Assembly (NCBI RefSeq): GCF_023703375.1
Contig: NZ_JAMQGO010000001.1
Coordinates: 310,001-374,000 of the forward strand
Origin: Lutimaribacter degradans
Lineage (GTDB): Bacteria; Pseudomonadota; Alphaproteobacteria; Rhodobacterales; Rhodobacteraceae
Direction: 5' to 3'
DNA length: 64,000 nucleotides
In this document: piece by piece, positions 26,449-35,780 of the stretch
Layout of the letters: each line of letters begins with the position of its first letter
Numbering within the stretch: position 1 is the first letter of the stretch
Translations under genes and position numbers: made by a program
Notes under the pieces: model-generated
What the model was told of the DNA's origin: nothing
Databases searched by the model: none
The model's input: the letters and a program-made list of their open reading frames with translations, nothing else

Positions 26449-27612
26449 ATGCCAATCAAGAACCGTTTTGCAGAATTGCATGATGAAATCACCGAATGGC
26501 GCCGGGATTTGCATGAACACCCGGAGATTCTGTTCGATACCCATCGCACCAGCGCGATGGTGGCCGAAAAGTTGCAGGAATTCGGCTGTGACGAGGTGGT
26601 AACGGGCATCGGCAAGACCGGCGTTGTGGGCGTGATCAAGGGCAAAGCGACAGGCTCGGGCAAGGTGATCGGCCTGCGCGCCGACATGGACGCGCTGCCC
26701 ATTCATGAGCAGACCGGGCTGCCCTACGCCTCGAAAACCGATGGCGCGATGCATGCCTGCGGGCATGACGGCCATACCGCCATGCTGCTGGGTGCGGCCA
26801 AGTATCTGGCCGAGACGCGCAATTTCGATGGCACTGTCGTGGTGATTTTTCAGCCCGCCGAAGAGGGCGGCGGCGGCGGCCGCGAGATGTGCAACGATGG
26901 CTTGATGGAACGTTGGGGCATCCAGGAAGTTTACGGGATGCACAACTGGCCCGGCCGTCCGCTGGGCAGCTTCGCGATCCGTCCGGGGCCGTTCTTTGCG
27001 GCGACCGACCTGATCGAGATCGAATGCGAGGGGCGCGGCGGCCATGCCGCGAAACCGCATGACACGGTGGATACCACGTTGATGGCCTCGCACCTTGTGA
27101 CGGCGCTGCAATCCATCGTCAGCCGCAATGCCGACCCGATTGGAAACATCGTGGTGTCGATCACCAGTTTCGAGACATCGAGCAAGGCGTTCAACGTGAT
27201 CCCGCAGCGCGTTTCGATCAAGGGCACGGTGCGCACGCTTTCGAACGAGCTGCGCGACCTGGCCGAGGAGCGGATGCAGGCGATCTGCGACGGGGTGGCG
27301 GCCACCTTCGGCGGCACGATCAAGCTGGATTATTTCCGCAATTATCCCGTCATGGTAAACCACGACGAACAGACCGAGTTCGCCGCCGAGGTTGCGCGCG
27401 GCGTCGCGGGGGAATGTGACGAGGCCCCGCTGGTCATGGGGGGCGAGGATTTCGCCTTCATGCTGGAAGAAAAGCCGGGCGCCTATATCCTGGTGGGCAA
27501 CGGCGATACGGCCATGGTGCATCATCCCGAGTACAATTTCGATGACGAGGCGATCCCGGCAGGATGCAGCTGGTGGGCCGAGATCGTTGAAAAGCGGATG
27601 CCCGCGGGCTGA
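26449..27612 (+). CDS. M20 amidohydrolase (hippurate hydrolase-like), copy 2
   Basis: This 387-residue enzyme is a paralogue of the preceding gene, with the same motifs: HACGHDGHTAM, PAEEGGGGGREM, GRGGHAAKPH and HHPEYNFDD. The N-terminal half is nearly the same in long blocks, while the C-terminal half differs clearly. This points to different specificity or to gene conversion in the first half. AGAGGAG lies upstream of the ATG at 26449. The stop TGA at 27610-27612 abuts the stop of the convergent glycosyltransferase gene with no spacer. No terminator is visible there. Confidence 0.88.
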   Translation: MPIKNRFAELHDEITEWRRDLHEHPEILFDTHRTSAMVAEKLQEFGCDEVVTGIGKTGVVGVIKGKATGSGKVIGLRADMDALPIHEQTGLPYASKTDGAMHACGHDGHTAMLLGAAKYLAETRNFDGTVVVIFQPAEEGGGGGREMCNDGLMERWGIQEVYGMHNWPGRPLGSFAIRPGPFFAATDLIEIECEGRGGHAAKPHDTVDTTLMASHLVTALQSIVSRNADPIGNIVVSITSFETSSKAFNVIPQRVSIKGTVRTLSNELRDLAEERMQAICDGVAATFGGTIKLDYFRNYPVMVNHDEQTEFAAEVARGVAGECDEAPLVMGGEDFAFMLEEKPGAYILVGNGDTAMVHHPEYNFDDEAIPAGCSWWAEIVEKRMPAG

Positions 27613-28668
27613 TCAGCCCCGCGCCAGCAAATCGCGGTAGATCGCGGTGATCGCTGCGGCTTCTTGTTCGATCCGGAAGTGATCGCGCACGCGCCGCAGC
27701 GCCGACCGTGACCATTGCTCGAGGCGAGGCGGATCGCGCAGTATGGCGTCGGTGGCATGCGCCATCTGGGCTACATCGCCCGCGTCGATCAGCGCGCCGG
27801 TCTCGCCGTCGATCACCAGTTCGTCGAACGCACCGACGCGGGTTGCGATGACAGGCACGGCACAGGCCATCGCCTCGAGCGGCGTCAGCCCGAAGCCCTC
27901 CCAACGCTGGGGGGCGATATACAGATCAAGCGCCTGGTACCAGCGCGCCATTTCCCATACCGGCACCTCTGGCAGGAACAGCAGCCTGTCGGACATGCCC
28001 GCTTGCGCGACCCGTGTCTTGAGCCCCTGTTCAAAGCCCTGGTGTTTTTCCGTTGCGCGGCCCATGACGATTGCGGTGGCGTCGGGGTGATCGGGCAACA
28101 CGCGCAGCATGGCATCGACAAAGGCATCGGTGCCCTTTTGTGCGCGGATGCGGCCATAGCAGCCGATGATCGGGCCGGTTTCGGGCAGGCCCAGGTCGCG
28201 ACGCAGGGCGGGCTTGTCGTCTGCGGGGCAAAACCCGTCGGTGTCGATGCCGTGGCGGATCACGGTGGCGGGGCGTTCCAGGTATTTTGCCGTCTTTTCC
28301 GACGTGGCGATCACCGCATCCATGCGCCGGATCAGCCATTTCGTCAGCCCGGTATGGTTGCGTTGCGACGCCGAGGTGAACACCAGCCGCAGCCGCTTGC
28401 GCAGCAGGTGTTTCAGCGCCAGCCCTGCCAGCATCTCGATATTGCGGCGCGCGTGCCACACCCGCGCCCCCGACGGGCCGCGCCGCGACATCAGCAGCAG
28501 TTTGGACGGCGGAATTTGCGGCATCTCGGCGGGTAGAGCCGGCCCGGTGGTGGCGATGGCGATATTGCGCGCCTGCAAGGGCACAAGCCGGATCACCGTA
28601 GAGGTGACCCCCGACAGGCGCCGTTTGAAATTGGGCGCGATAACGTCGATCTGTGCGGGGTCTGTCAT
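27613..28668 (-). CDS. LPS core glycosyltransferase, LpcC-like (GT4)
   Basis: This 351-residue cytosolic or membrane-associated GT4 enzyme matches lipopolysaccharide core mannosyltransferase LpcC. Family text includes VIAPNFKRRLSGVTSTV at the start, GCYGRIRAQKGTD in the middle and PQRWEGFGLTPLEAMACAVPVIAT as the donor-binding EX7E region. It likely adds a sugar to the inner LPS core after Kdo transfer. The start overlaps the waaA end by 4 bases, so the two are translationally coupled. The order is moaA-waaA-lpcC. Confidence 0.85.
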   Translation of the reverse strand: MTDPAQIDVIAPNFKRRLSGVTSTVIRLVPLQARNIAIATTGPALPAEMPQIPPSKLLLMSRRGPSGARVWHARRNIEMLAGLALKHLLRKRLRLVFTSASQRNHTGLTKWLIRRMDAVIATSEKTAKYLERPATVIRHGIDTDGFCPADDKPALRRDLGLPETGPIIGCYGRIRAQKGTDAFVDAMLRVLPDHPDATAIVMGRATEKHQGFEQGLKTRVAQAGMSDRLLFLPEVPVWEMARWYQALDLYIAPQRWEGFGLTPLEAMACAVPVIATRVGAFDELVIDGETGALIDAGDVAQMAHATDAILRDPPRLEQWSRSALRRVRDHFRIEQEAAAITAIYRDLLARG

Positions 28669-29954
28669 GGCGTCGCCTGTGCTGTGGGGGGCTCCAACGC
28701 AGTTGCCAATTGCGCCACCAGTTGGTCAAGCGCGCGCGCCTGCGCCGCGGCAAAAGCCCGCGCGGCGGTGCGTTCGGCGGCCAGCCTGGCGGGATGCGTC
28801 AGCAGCCCGTCGATAGCCCGCGCCAGCGCTTGGGCGTCGGCAACTTCGGTGGCGCCGCCAGCCTGTGCGAAATCGGCGTAAACCTCGGCGAAATTGGCAT
28901 AAAGCGGGCCATGCAGGATCGCCGCGCCGGCATGTGCGGGTTCGAACGGGTTGTGCCCGCCCACCGGCGTGAACGAGCCGCACAGGCAGACGATGGGCGC
29001 CAGCGCATACCAAAGCCCTGTTTCGCCGAACGTGTCGGCCAGGTAGACCGCCCCGCCCGGGCCTTCGCCCCGGCTGCGGCGGGTCACGCTCAATCCGGCG
29101 TCGGCAATCAACGCCTCGATCCCGTCGGCACGTTCGGGATGGCGTGGCACGAGAATCAACAGCAGGTCGGGATGATCGAGCAGCAGCGCGCGATGCGCAG
29201 CGATCATGGTTTCATCTTCGCCCGGATGGGTCGAACTGGCCACCCAGACCGGCCTTTGGCCCAGCATATCGCGCAACCGTGCGAGGCCAGCCTCGTCGAC
29301 GGGCAGGGGCCCGGCCACGGATTTCAGGTTCTGCCCGGCCGATGCCGCTTGCAGCCCCAGCGCGCGCAGGTGGTCGGCGGTGCGCCTGTCCTGGCAATGG
29401 ATCATGGCAAACCCGCCCAGCAGCGCCTGCGCGGTGCGGGGCGCCCGGCCCCAGTTGCGCGCGGTTTTGTCGGAAATCCGCGCGTTCAACAGCGCGCGCG
29501 GGATGGCCATCTGGGCCAGCATGTCCAACAGGTTGGGCCACAGTTCCGACTCGATCAACACGACGGCATCGGGGTGCCAGTGGTCAAGAAAGCGCCGCAG
29601 CGCGGGGCGGCCGTCTATCGGGGCGAACTGGTGCAGGCTGCGGGGGGGCAGGCGATCGGCCACGATCTGCGCCGAGGAAACCGTGCCCGAGGTCAGCAGG
29701 AACGACCAGCCTGGTCGCGCCGTACCAAGGGCCCGGATCAGGGGCAGCGCCGACAGGGCTTCACCCACGCTGGCAGCGTGCAGCCAGACAAGCCGGCCCG
29801 CGGGCCGCGGCGCGCCGGCATGGCCAAGCCGTTCTTGCGCGCGCGCGCCCATTCCCGCGTCTGCCAGCTTGGCCCGCTCGCGCCGGGCGAAAAGCGGATA
29901 GGCCAAGGCCGACAACGCCGCGTAAAACGCCAGCGGCAACGGGCGACGGATCAT
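28665..29954 (-). CDS. waaA: Kdo transferase (3-deoxy-D-manno-octulosonic acid transferase)
   Basis: This 429-residue inner-membrane-bound GT30 enzyme transfers Kdo to lipid A precursor. The N-terminus is a membrane anchor ([16 protein letters not shown]). The hallmark texts are [18 protein letters not shown] with the catalytic Glu, [30 protein letters not shown] and [16 protein letters not shown]. It overlaps moaA upstream and lpcC downstream by 4 bases each, so all three are one operon. The sequence does not show whether it adds one or two Kdo units. Confidence 0.93.
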   Translation of the reverse strand: MIRRPLPLAFYAALSALAYPLFARRERAKLADAGMGARAQERLGHAGAPRPAGRLVWLHAASVGEALSALPLIRALGTARPGWSFLLTSGTVSSAQIVADRLPPRSLHQFAPIDGRPALRRFLDHWHPDAVVLIESELWPNLLDMLAQMAIPRALLNARISDKTARNWGRAPRTAQALLGGFAMIHCQDRRTADHLRALGLQAASAGQNLKSVAGPLPVDEAGLARLRDMLGQRPVWVASSTHPGEDETMIAAHRALLLDHPDLLLILVPRHPERADGIEALIADAGLSVTRRSRGEGPGGAVYLADTFGETGLWYALAPIVCLCGSFTPVGGHNPFEPAHAGAAILHGPLYANFAEVYADFAQAGGATEVADAQALARAIDGLLTHPARLAAERTAARAFAAAQARALDQLVAQLATALEPPTAQATP

Positions 29955-30961
29955 CCCCCGGTGTGGCTCATGTGCCGGCTGACGCGCCCATCAACCGATT
30001 GGCGGGAATAGTCGAAGTCATGACCTTTTGGCTTGTGCGCGATGGCGGCGCGGATCGCCTCTTTCAGCGGTTCTTCGCTGTCGGGATGGTTGCGCAGCGG
30101 CGCGCGCAGGTCGGCCATGTCCTCTTGACCGAGGCACATGTAAAGCTCGCCGGTGCAGGTCAGGCGCACGCGGTTGCAGCTTTCGCAGAAATTATGCGTC
30201 AGTGGCGTGATGAAGCCGATTTTCTGGCCCGTTTCCTCCAGCCGCACATAGCGTGCCGGGCCGCCCGTGCGTTCGGCCAGGTCGGTCAGGGTGTAATGCT
30301 CGGCCAAGCGGGCGCGCAAATCCTTGAGCGGCCAGTATTGATCCAGCCGGTCCTCGTTGCCGATATCGCCCATCGGCATGACCTCGATCCAGGTCAGGTC
30401 CATGTCACGCTCCGCGCACCATTCGGTCATGCGCAGCAATTCGTCCTCGTTGAATCCCTTGAGCGCGACGGCGTTGATCTTCACCCGCAAACCCGCGCGC
30501 TGGGCCGCGTCGATGCCGCGCAATACCTGGGGCAGGCGGCCCCAGCGGGTGATATCGGCGAATTTCTTCTCATCCAAGGTGTCCATCGACACGTTCACCC
30601 GCCGCACGCCGGCGGCGTACAGGTCGTCTGCAAAACGGTCGAGCTGGCTTGCATTGGTGGTCAGCGTCAGTTCCTGCAGCGCGCCGCTGTCCAGGTGGCG
30701 GGTCATGTTGTCGAAAAACGACATGATCCCGCGCCGAACGAGCGGTTCGCCCCCCGTTATGCGCAGCTTTTGCACGCCCAGCCCGATGAAGGTCGAGCAC
30801 ATGCGATCAAGCTCTTCCAGCGTCAGCAACTCTTTCTTGGGCAGAAAGGTCATGTTTTCCGACATGCAATATACACAGCGGAAATCACAGCGGTCGGTCA
30901 CCGAGACGCGCAGATAAGTGATGGCGCGCGCAAAGGGATCTATCAGTGGAGCATCTGTCAT
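29951..30961 (-). CDS. moaA: GTP 3',8-cyclase (molybdenum cofactor)
   Basis: This 336-residue radical-SAM enzyme makes the first molybdopterin intermediate from GTP. The N-terminal cluster is CDFRCVYC (Cys25, Cys29, Cys32). The second cluster is Cys259, Cys262 and Cys276 in the C-x2-C-x13-C pattern. The C-terminus ends in the required Gly-Gly. The start at 30961 matches the usual MoaA N-terminus; 12 extra residues are possible upstream. It is the first gene of an operon with LPS genes, and its product supports molybdoenzymes such as the IorAB-like pair at 2481-5183. Confidence 0.96.
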   Translation of the reverse strand: MTDAPLIDPFARAITYLRVSVTDRCDFRCVYCMSENMTFLPKKELLTLEELDRMCSTFIGLGVQKLRITGGEPLVRRGIMSFFDNMTRHLDSGALQELTLTTNASQLDRFADDLYAAGVRRVNVSMDTLDEKKFADITRWGRLPQVLRGIDAAQRAGLRVKINAVALKGFNEDELLRMTEWCAERDMDLTWIEVMPMGDIGNEDRLDQYWPLKDLRARLAEHYTLTDLAERTGGPARYVRLEETGQKIGFITPLTHNFCESCNRVRLTCTGELYMCLGQEDMADLRAPLRNHPDSEEPLKEAIRAAIAHKPKGHDFDYSRQSVDGRVSRHMSHTGG

Positions 30962-31044
30962 GGGATGGAACCTAAGCGCGGCAGGGTGCCGGGGCAAGTG
31001 GGATTGCGTTGCAGCGATCCGTCATTCGCCGTACCCTTGCAGTC

Positions 31045-31533
31045 ATGAAGCATGGTCTCGTTACCGTTTTGATCGTCCCGCTGCTTGCCGGCTGCGCGTT
31101 GTTGCCCGAGCGGATGCAGCGCCCCGCGCCCTCCGCCGAAACCGCCAGCGGGCAAACCCGGCCCGTGGCGCGGCCCGACGCCCCGGCCGAGCGTTCGCCG
31201 CGCGCCGGTGCCCGCACGGCCGAGGCGTTGGACACAAGCAGCGCCGAGGAACGCGCCACCGCGTCGGAACCGGCCACGCCGGAAATGCGCGACCTTGGCC
31301 GCACGGTGGCCTCGCTGGGCGATCCGGCGCGGTCGGGGTTCTGGTTGGAAACGCCGCTTGTGCGCAGCGCGGCGACGGGCCGGGTGGAATACCAGGGCAA
31401 GAGCGCCCGGGTCGACCTGATCCCGATCGACGGCCCCCCCTCGGGCGGCAGCCGCCTCAGCCTTGCCGCGATGCGCCTGGTTGGCGCACCGCTGACCGGG
31501 TTGCCCACGGTCGCCGTTTTCGCTGACAACTGA
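31045..31533 (+). CDS. Putative lipoprotein of unknown function
   Basis: This 162-residue protein starts with a short lipoprotein signal peptide (MKHGLVTVLIVPLLAGC) whose lipobox Cys is residue 17. A Pro/Ala-rich low-complexity linker follows to about residue 75. The remaining domain (MRDLGRTVASLGDPARSGFWLETPLV onward) contains short strands and is not recognised. The ATG at 31045 gives the standard signal peptide; a TTG at 31009 would add 12 residues. It is divergent from moaA with an 83-base gap and convergent with an AlkD-like gene. Localisation to the inner or outer membrane is likely; function is unknown. Confidence 0.7.
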   Translation: MKHGLVTVLIVPLLAGCALLPERMQRPAPSAETASGQTRPVARPDAPAERSPRAGARTAEALDTSSAEERATASEPATPEMRDLGRTVASLGDPARSGFWLETPLVRSAATGRVEYQGKSARVDLIPIDGPPSGGSRLSLAAMRLVGAPLTGLPTVAVFADN

Positions 31534-31539
31534 CCGGGC

Positions 31540-31566
31540 GGTGAGATCCTGAACCAAGATTTCACC
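31540..31566. terminator. Possible terminator between convergent lipoprotein and alkD-like genes
   Basis: GGTGAGAT and ATTTCACC pair over 8 positions (one G-T) with an 11-base loop, in the 62-base gap between the two stops. No long T run follows, so it is only a candidate. Confidence 0.3.
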
Positions 31567-31595
31567 CGCTGCCCTTGCGGCAAGGAAAGCGCACC

Positions 31596-32282
31596 TTACC
31601 GGGGTGGCAGGTGTTTCTCGGCCTCTTTACGGGCAAAGGGTTTCATGTAGCGGCCATTTTCGGCCATGAAGGCGCGCACGCGGTCGGGGTCGTGTTTCGA
31701 CAGGTCGCGCAGCCACCATGCCACCGATTTCTGGATGAACCAATCCGGGTCGCGGACATAGGCATCGGCCCAACCCAGCACGCGTTCGCGGATCGCGCGC
31801 CCGGCCTCGGACGGGTGGTTCTGTTTTGCGAAAGGCAAGGTGACGACCATCGCGGCGCGGCGGGTCCAATGGCTTTGAGCGTGGGTCCAGCTTTCGACGG
31901 TTTCGATGCGTGCCGGATCGGCCACCAGGCGTTTCTGCCCGGCCGTCATGGCGTGATCGGCGATTGCCCAACTGTCGAAATCGGGCACCCAGGACATGAT
32001 CAATTCCCAGGCGGCATTGTCATCGGGGCGCATGCGGGCCTGCGTCAACAGTTTGGCGGCGGCCAGTCGTGCCTCGAAAATGTCGGTCTGCCACAGCGCA
32101 TCGGCCAGGGCCACGCGCGCGGGCCCGGGAAGGGCCTTTCGCCATGCCTTGGTGATGTCGTTCAACGCCGGGTTCGGCACGCCAAGGTAGCGGCGCGGTG
32201 CCTTGTGATAGGCGGCCATGCCTTCGGCCCGGCCGGGTTCGGCGGCTGCTTCTAGCTGGGCGAGCGCCTCGTCGCGGGTCAT
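31596..32282 (-). CDS. DNA alkylation repair protein, AlkD-like
   Basis: This 228-residue all-helical protein resembles the AlkD/HEAT-like DNA alkylation repair family, whose members remove bulky or charged N-alkylated bases. Visible family text includes YLGVPNPALNDITKAWRKAL near residue 32, WAIADHAM near 115, and VRDPDWFIQKSVAWWLRDLSKHDPDRV in the C-terminal third. The start at 32282 gives the usual length; the frame is open far upstream but that part is antisense to the phosphatase gene. Catalytic residues were not verified by alignment. Confidence 0.8.
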   Translation of the reverse strand: MTRDEALAQLEAAAEPGRAEGMAAYHKAPRRYLGVPNPALNDITKAWRKALPGPARVALADALWQTDIFEARLAAAKLLTQARMRPDDNAAWELIMSWVPDFDSWAIADHAMTAGQKRLVADPARIETVESWTHAQSHWTRRAAMVVTLPFAKQNHPSEAGRAIRERVLGWADAYVRDPDWFIQKSVAWWLRDLSKHDPDRVRAFMAENGRYMKPFARKEAEKHLPPR

Positions 32283-32423
32283 TGCGGTATCACCGGAGCC
32301 TGGGTCATGGTGCGTATCCCTTCCTTGTGGCGTCCGGCCGTTATAAGGGCTTGCACCCGCGACGCAAGCGGGGCACGGATCGCCCCGGATGATTTGGGCA
32401 TTGCGGCACGGGAAGGGCGCGGC

Positions 32424-33095
32424 ATGGGCACGGTGATTTTCGATCTGGACGGCACGTTGGCTGATACCAGCGGCGACTTGATCGCGGCGGCCAACCATTG
32501 CTTTCGCGACATGGGGCTGGGTGATCTGCTTGATCCGGCGGGGGATGCGCTGACTGCGTTTCACGGCGGGCGCGCGATGCTGACGCTGGGCTTGACCCGC
32601 GCGGGCCATGCCGACGTGGCAGGCCAGGTCGGGCGGTACTACCCGGTGCTTTTGCAGGCATATGGCGACGCGATCGACGTGCACACCAGGCTCTATCCCG
32701 GCGCGATGGAGGCGGTCGCGGCCCTGCAAGCGGCCGGGTACCGCGTGGGCATCTGCACCAACAAGCCCGAGGCTCTGGCCGATACGCTGCTGCGCCGGCT
32801 GGGGGTGCGCGACAGCTTTGCCGCGCTCGTGGGGGCGGATACGCTGCCGGTGCGCAAGCCCGACCCCGCGCCGCTGGCCGAGGCGGTGTCGCGCGCGGGC
32901 GGAGACATGCGACGGGCCTGCCTGATCGGTGACACCGATACCGACCGCCAGACCGCGCGCGCGGCGGGTGTGCCCTCGGTCCTGGTGACGTTCGGGCCAT
33001 CGGGCGATGCCGTTCTGGCGCTGAAGCCCGAGGCCCATATCGGCCATTACGATGAATTGGCCGGGGTGGTTGCAGGGCTTTTCGGCCCGGCCTAG
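32424..33095 (+). CDS. gph: Phosphoglycolate phosphatase (HAD family)
   Basis: This 223-residue cytosolic HAD phosphatase dephosphorylates 2-phosphoglycolate or a similar metabolite. Motif I is VIFDLDGTLADT with Asp7 and Asp9. Motif II is ICTNKPE, motif III includes the Lys in PVRKPDPAP, and motif IV is IGDTDTDRQTA. GGAAGGG lies 7 bases before the ATG at 32424. The cap domain is of the small helical type used by Gph. It is divergent from the AlkD-like gene. Other HAD substrates cannot be excluded. Confidence 0.82.
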   Translation: MGTVIFDLDGTLADTSGDLIAAANHCFRDMGLGDLLDPAGDALTAFHGGRAMLTLGLTRAGHADVAGQVGRYYPVLLQAYGDAIDVHTRLYPGAMEAVAALQAAGYRVGICTNKPEALADTLLRRLGVRDSFAALVGADTLPVRKPDPAPLAEAVSRAGGDMRRACLIGDTDTDRQTARAAGVPSVLVTFGPSGDAVLALKPEAHIGHYDELAGVVAGLFGPA

Positions 33096-33232
33096 CCGGA
33101 TTTCGGCGTGGCGTCCCCCCCCGTTGCGCGCCCCCTTGCACGCGGTTGGGGAACGATGCTCGATGCGCGCGGTGCTGAAAAACTGGCGCCACGACATTGA
33201 CCTGACCGTGGGGTTGGCGCATCTCTTGCGCC

Positions 33233-34426
33233 ATGACCGAGGTGTTCAAGGGCAATTTTACCCAGCAGGAACCGATCCCCGAGGCGGCGATCGAGGCGGC
33301 GCTGCGCGTCATGCGTTCGGGGCGGTTGCACCGCTACAACGTGGCCGAGGGCGAGCCGGGCGAGGTGGCCCTGCTGGAACAGGAATTCGCGCAGGCGATG
33401 GGGGTGAGCTATTGCCTGGCCGTGGCCTCGGGCGGCTATGCCTTGTCTTGTGCCTTGCGGGCACTGGGCGTCGGACCGGGCGACAAGGTGCTGACCAACG
33501 CCTTTACGCTGGCGCCGGTGCCGGGGGCGATTGCCAGCGTCGGCGCGGTGCCGGTTTTCGTCGGCGTGACCGAAGACCTGGTGATTGACCTTGACGACCT
33601 CGCTGCCAAGGCGGGCGAGGCCGATGTGCTGATGCTCAGCCACATGCGCGGGCACCTGGCCGACATGGACCGGCTGATGGAGATCTGCACCGCCGCCGGC
33701 ATTCGCGTGATCGAGGATTGCGCGCACACGATGGGCGCGCGCTGGCGCGGGCGGTTGTCGGGCACCGACGGGGTGATTGGCTGCTATTCGACCCAGACGT
33801 ACAAGCATCTGAACTCGGGCGAGGGCGGGTTGCTGGTTACCGATGATGCCGAAGTCATGGCGCGGGCGGTGATGCTGTCGGGTAGTTACATGCTGTACGA
33901 CCGGCATATTGCCGCACCGGGGCCCGAGGTGTTCGAGCGTATCCGCTATGACATGCCCAACATCTCGGGGCGGATGGACCATTTGCGCGCCGCCATTCTG
34001 CGCCCGCAACTGCGCGACCTTGCCACGCAATGCGACCGCTGGAACGCGCGGTATCGCGCGGTCGAGGACGGGCTGCGCGACACGCCCGGCCTGCGCGTGG
34101 TCGACCGTCCCGAGGAAGAGTATTTCGTGGGGAGCTCGATCCAGTTCCTGTTGCTCGACTGGGCGCCGGCCGCCGTGCAAGAGGTGCTGCGCCGCTGTGC
34201 CGCGCGCGGGGTCGAGCTGAAGTGGTTCGGCGGTGCCGAGCCGGTTGGCTTTACCAGTCGCTATGACAGCTGGCGCTATGCCCCGTCCACCGCGATGCCC
34301 GCGACCGATCGGGTCCTGGCCGGGTTGATCGACATGCGCCTGCCGCTGACCTTCAGCGTCGAAGATTGCCAGGTGATCGCGCGCATCATCCGCGCCGAGG
34401 CGGGGGCCGTGTTCCAGAGCGGATGA
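33233..34426 (+). CDS. DegT/DnrJ/EryC1/StrS-family aminotransferase
   Basis: This 397-residue PLP protein belongs to the sugar aminotransferase group that aminates keto-sugars for surface polysaccharides or antibiotics. The PLP Lys is Lys191 in TYKHLNSGEGG and the ring-contacting Asp is Asp162 in VIEDCAHTMGA. There are no other nucleotide-sugar genes next to it, so the sugar is unknown. The upstream 137-base gap has a TTGACC-like element near 33196 but no strong ribosome site before the ATG at 33233. Confidence 0.85.
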   Translation: MTEVFKGNFTQQEPIPEAAIEAALRVMRSGRLHRYNVAEGEPGEVALLEQEFAQAMGVSYCLAVASGGYALSCALRALGVGPGDKVLTNAFTLAPVPGAIASVGAVPVFVGVTEDLVIDLDDLAAKAGEADVLMLSHMRGHLADMDRLMEICTAAGIRVIEDCAHTMGARWRGRLSGTDGVIGCYSTQTYKHLNSGEGGLLVTDDAEVMARAVMLSGSYMLYDRHIAAPGPEVFERIRYDMPNISGRMDHLRAAILRPQLRDLATQCDRWNARYRAVEDGLRDTPGLRVVDRPEEEYFVGSSIQFLLLDWAPAAVQEVLRRCAARGVELKWFGGAEPVGFTSRYDSWRYAPSTAMPATDRVLAGLIDMRLPLTFSVEDCQVIARIIRAEAGAVFQSG

Positions 34427-34555
34427 GCCGTTGCGCGGCGCTGCCGCGGGTTGGTCCGGGCTTGGGGCCCCTTTTTCCGAATGGTTCCGGCCAGTCCAAG
34501 GCGGATCAGGCGGGCCGCGCGCAAGCGGCTTGACCCGACTCGCGCTTTGGTGTCC

Positions 34556-34579
34556 TTTAATGAACAAGTGTTCAATAAA
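34556..34579. promoter_or_regulatory. 24-bp palindrome upstream of ivd
   Basis: TGAACA and TGTTCA form perfect 6-base arms around AG at 34561-34574. The symmetry extends outward (TTTAA/ATAAA) to 10 of 11 positions per arm. It ends 18 bases before the ivd start, overlapping the expected promoter, and is the only clear operator-like site in front of the leucine-degradation cluster. Confidence 0.6.
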
Positions 34580-34597
34580 CTCTCCGGAGGGGCCGGC

Positions 34598-35761
34598 ATG
34601 TTCAATGCAACGATGAAGTTCGACCTGGGCGACGATGTGAATGCCCTGCGTGAAATGACGCACCGCTGGGCGCAGGAGCGCATCAAGCCCCTGGCCGCCG
34701 AGATCGACAAGACCAACGAATTCCCCCCCCACCTGTGGCGCGAGTTCGGCGAGATGGGCCTGTTGGGGGTGACGGTGGACGAGGAATACGGCGGGGCGGG
34801 CATGACCTACCTTGCCCATACCATCGCGGTGGAGGAGGTGGCGCGCGCCAGCGCCAGCGTATCGCTGTCTTACGGCGCGCATTCGAACCTCTGTGTCAAC
34901 CAGATCAAGCTGAACGGCACCGAAGAGCAGAAGCGCAAGTACCTGCCCGGGCTGATCTCGGGCGAGAATGTCGGTGCGCTGGCCATGTCCGAGCCAAGCG
35001 CCGGGTCCGACGTGGTGTCGATGAAATTGCGCGCGGAAAAGCGCAACGGGTATTACGTGCTGAACGGCAACAAGTACTGGATCACCAATGGCCCCGATGC
35101 CGACACGCTGGTGGTCTACGCCAAGACCGACCCCGAGGCCGGGCCGAAAGGCATCACCGCCTTCATCATCGAGAAGGGGTTCAAGGGCTTCGCCCAGGGG
35201 CCGCATTTCGACAAGCTGGGCATGCGGGGCAGCAACACCGGCGAGCTGATCTTCGAGGATTGCGAAGTGCCCTTTGAAAACGTGCTGGGCGAAGAAGGGC
35301 GTGGCGTTGCCGTTCTGATGTCGGGGCTGGATTACGAGCGCGTCGTGTTGTCTGGCATTGGCACCGGCATCATGGCGGCCTGCCTGGACGAGGTGATGCC
35401 CTACATGGTCGAACGCAAGCAATTCGGCCAGAGCATCGGGAATTTCCAGTTGATGCAGGGCAAGATTGCCGACATGTACACCGCCATGAACAGCGCGCGC
35501 GCCTATGTCTACGAGGTGGCGAAAAGCTGTGACCGGGGCGAGGTCACGCGCCAGGACGCGGCGGCCTGCGTGCTATATGCCAGCGAGGTCGCGATGACCG
35601 TGGCGCATCAGGCCGTGCAGGCCCTTGGCGGTGCCGGATTCCTGAACGACAGCCCGGTCAGCCGCATTTTCCGCGATGCCAAGCTGATGGAAATCGGCGC
35701 GGGCACCAGCGAAATCCGTCGTATGCTGGTGGGGCGCGAATTGATGGGGGCAATGCAGTAG
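34598..35761 (+). CDS. ivd: Isovaleryl-CoA dehydrogenase
   Basis: This 387-residue flavoenzyme oxidises isovaleryl-CoA to 3-methylcrotonyl-CoA in leucine breakdown and passes electrons to ETF. Acyl-CoA dehydrogenase text includes [15 protein letters not shown] and [11 protein letters not shown]. The catalytic Glu is at the isovaleryl type position, Glu247 in [10 protein letters not shown], not near the C-terminus. The C-terminal [20 protein letters not shown] and [18 protein letters not shown] are standard. GGAGG lies 8-12 bases before the ATG at 34598. It is the first gene of the liu cluster and is preceded by a clean palindrome. Confidence 0.95.
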   Translation: MFNATMKFDLGDDVNALREMTHRWAQERIKPLAAEIDKTNEFPPHLWREFGEMGLLGVTVDEEYGGAGMTYLAHTIAVEEVARASASVSLSYGAHSNLCVNQIKLNGTEEQKRKYLPGLISGENVGALAMSEPSAGSDVVSMKLRAEKRNGYYVLNGNKYWITNGPDADTLVVYAKTDPEAGPKGITAFIIEKGFKGFAQGPHFDKLGMRGSNTGELIFEDCEVPFENVLGEEGRGVAVLMSGLDYERVVLSGIGTGIMAACLDEVMPYMVERKQFGQSIGNFQLMQGKIADMYTAMNSARAYVYEVAKSCDRGEVTRQDAAACVLYASEVAMTVAHQAVQALGGAGFLNDSPVSRIFRDAKLMEIGAGTSEIRRMLVGRELMGAMQ

Positions 35762-35780
35762 GTCCGGCGCGGGGGCGGCG

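Noticed and set aside
32283..33197. N-terminal extension of the AlkD-like frame to 533 residues
   Set aside because: The added part is antisense to the phosphatase gene and the family length fits a start at 32282.
34556..34579. LiuR (MerR-type) binding site
   Set aside because: The palindrome arms TGAACA/TGTTCA do not match the LiuR motif as I know it; kept only as an unassigned operator.
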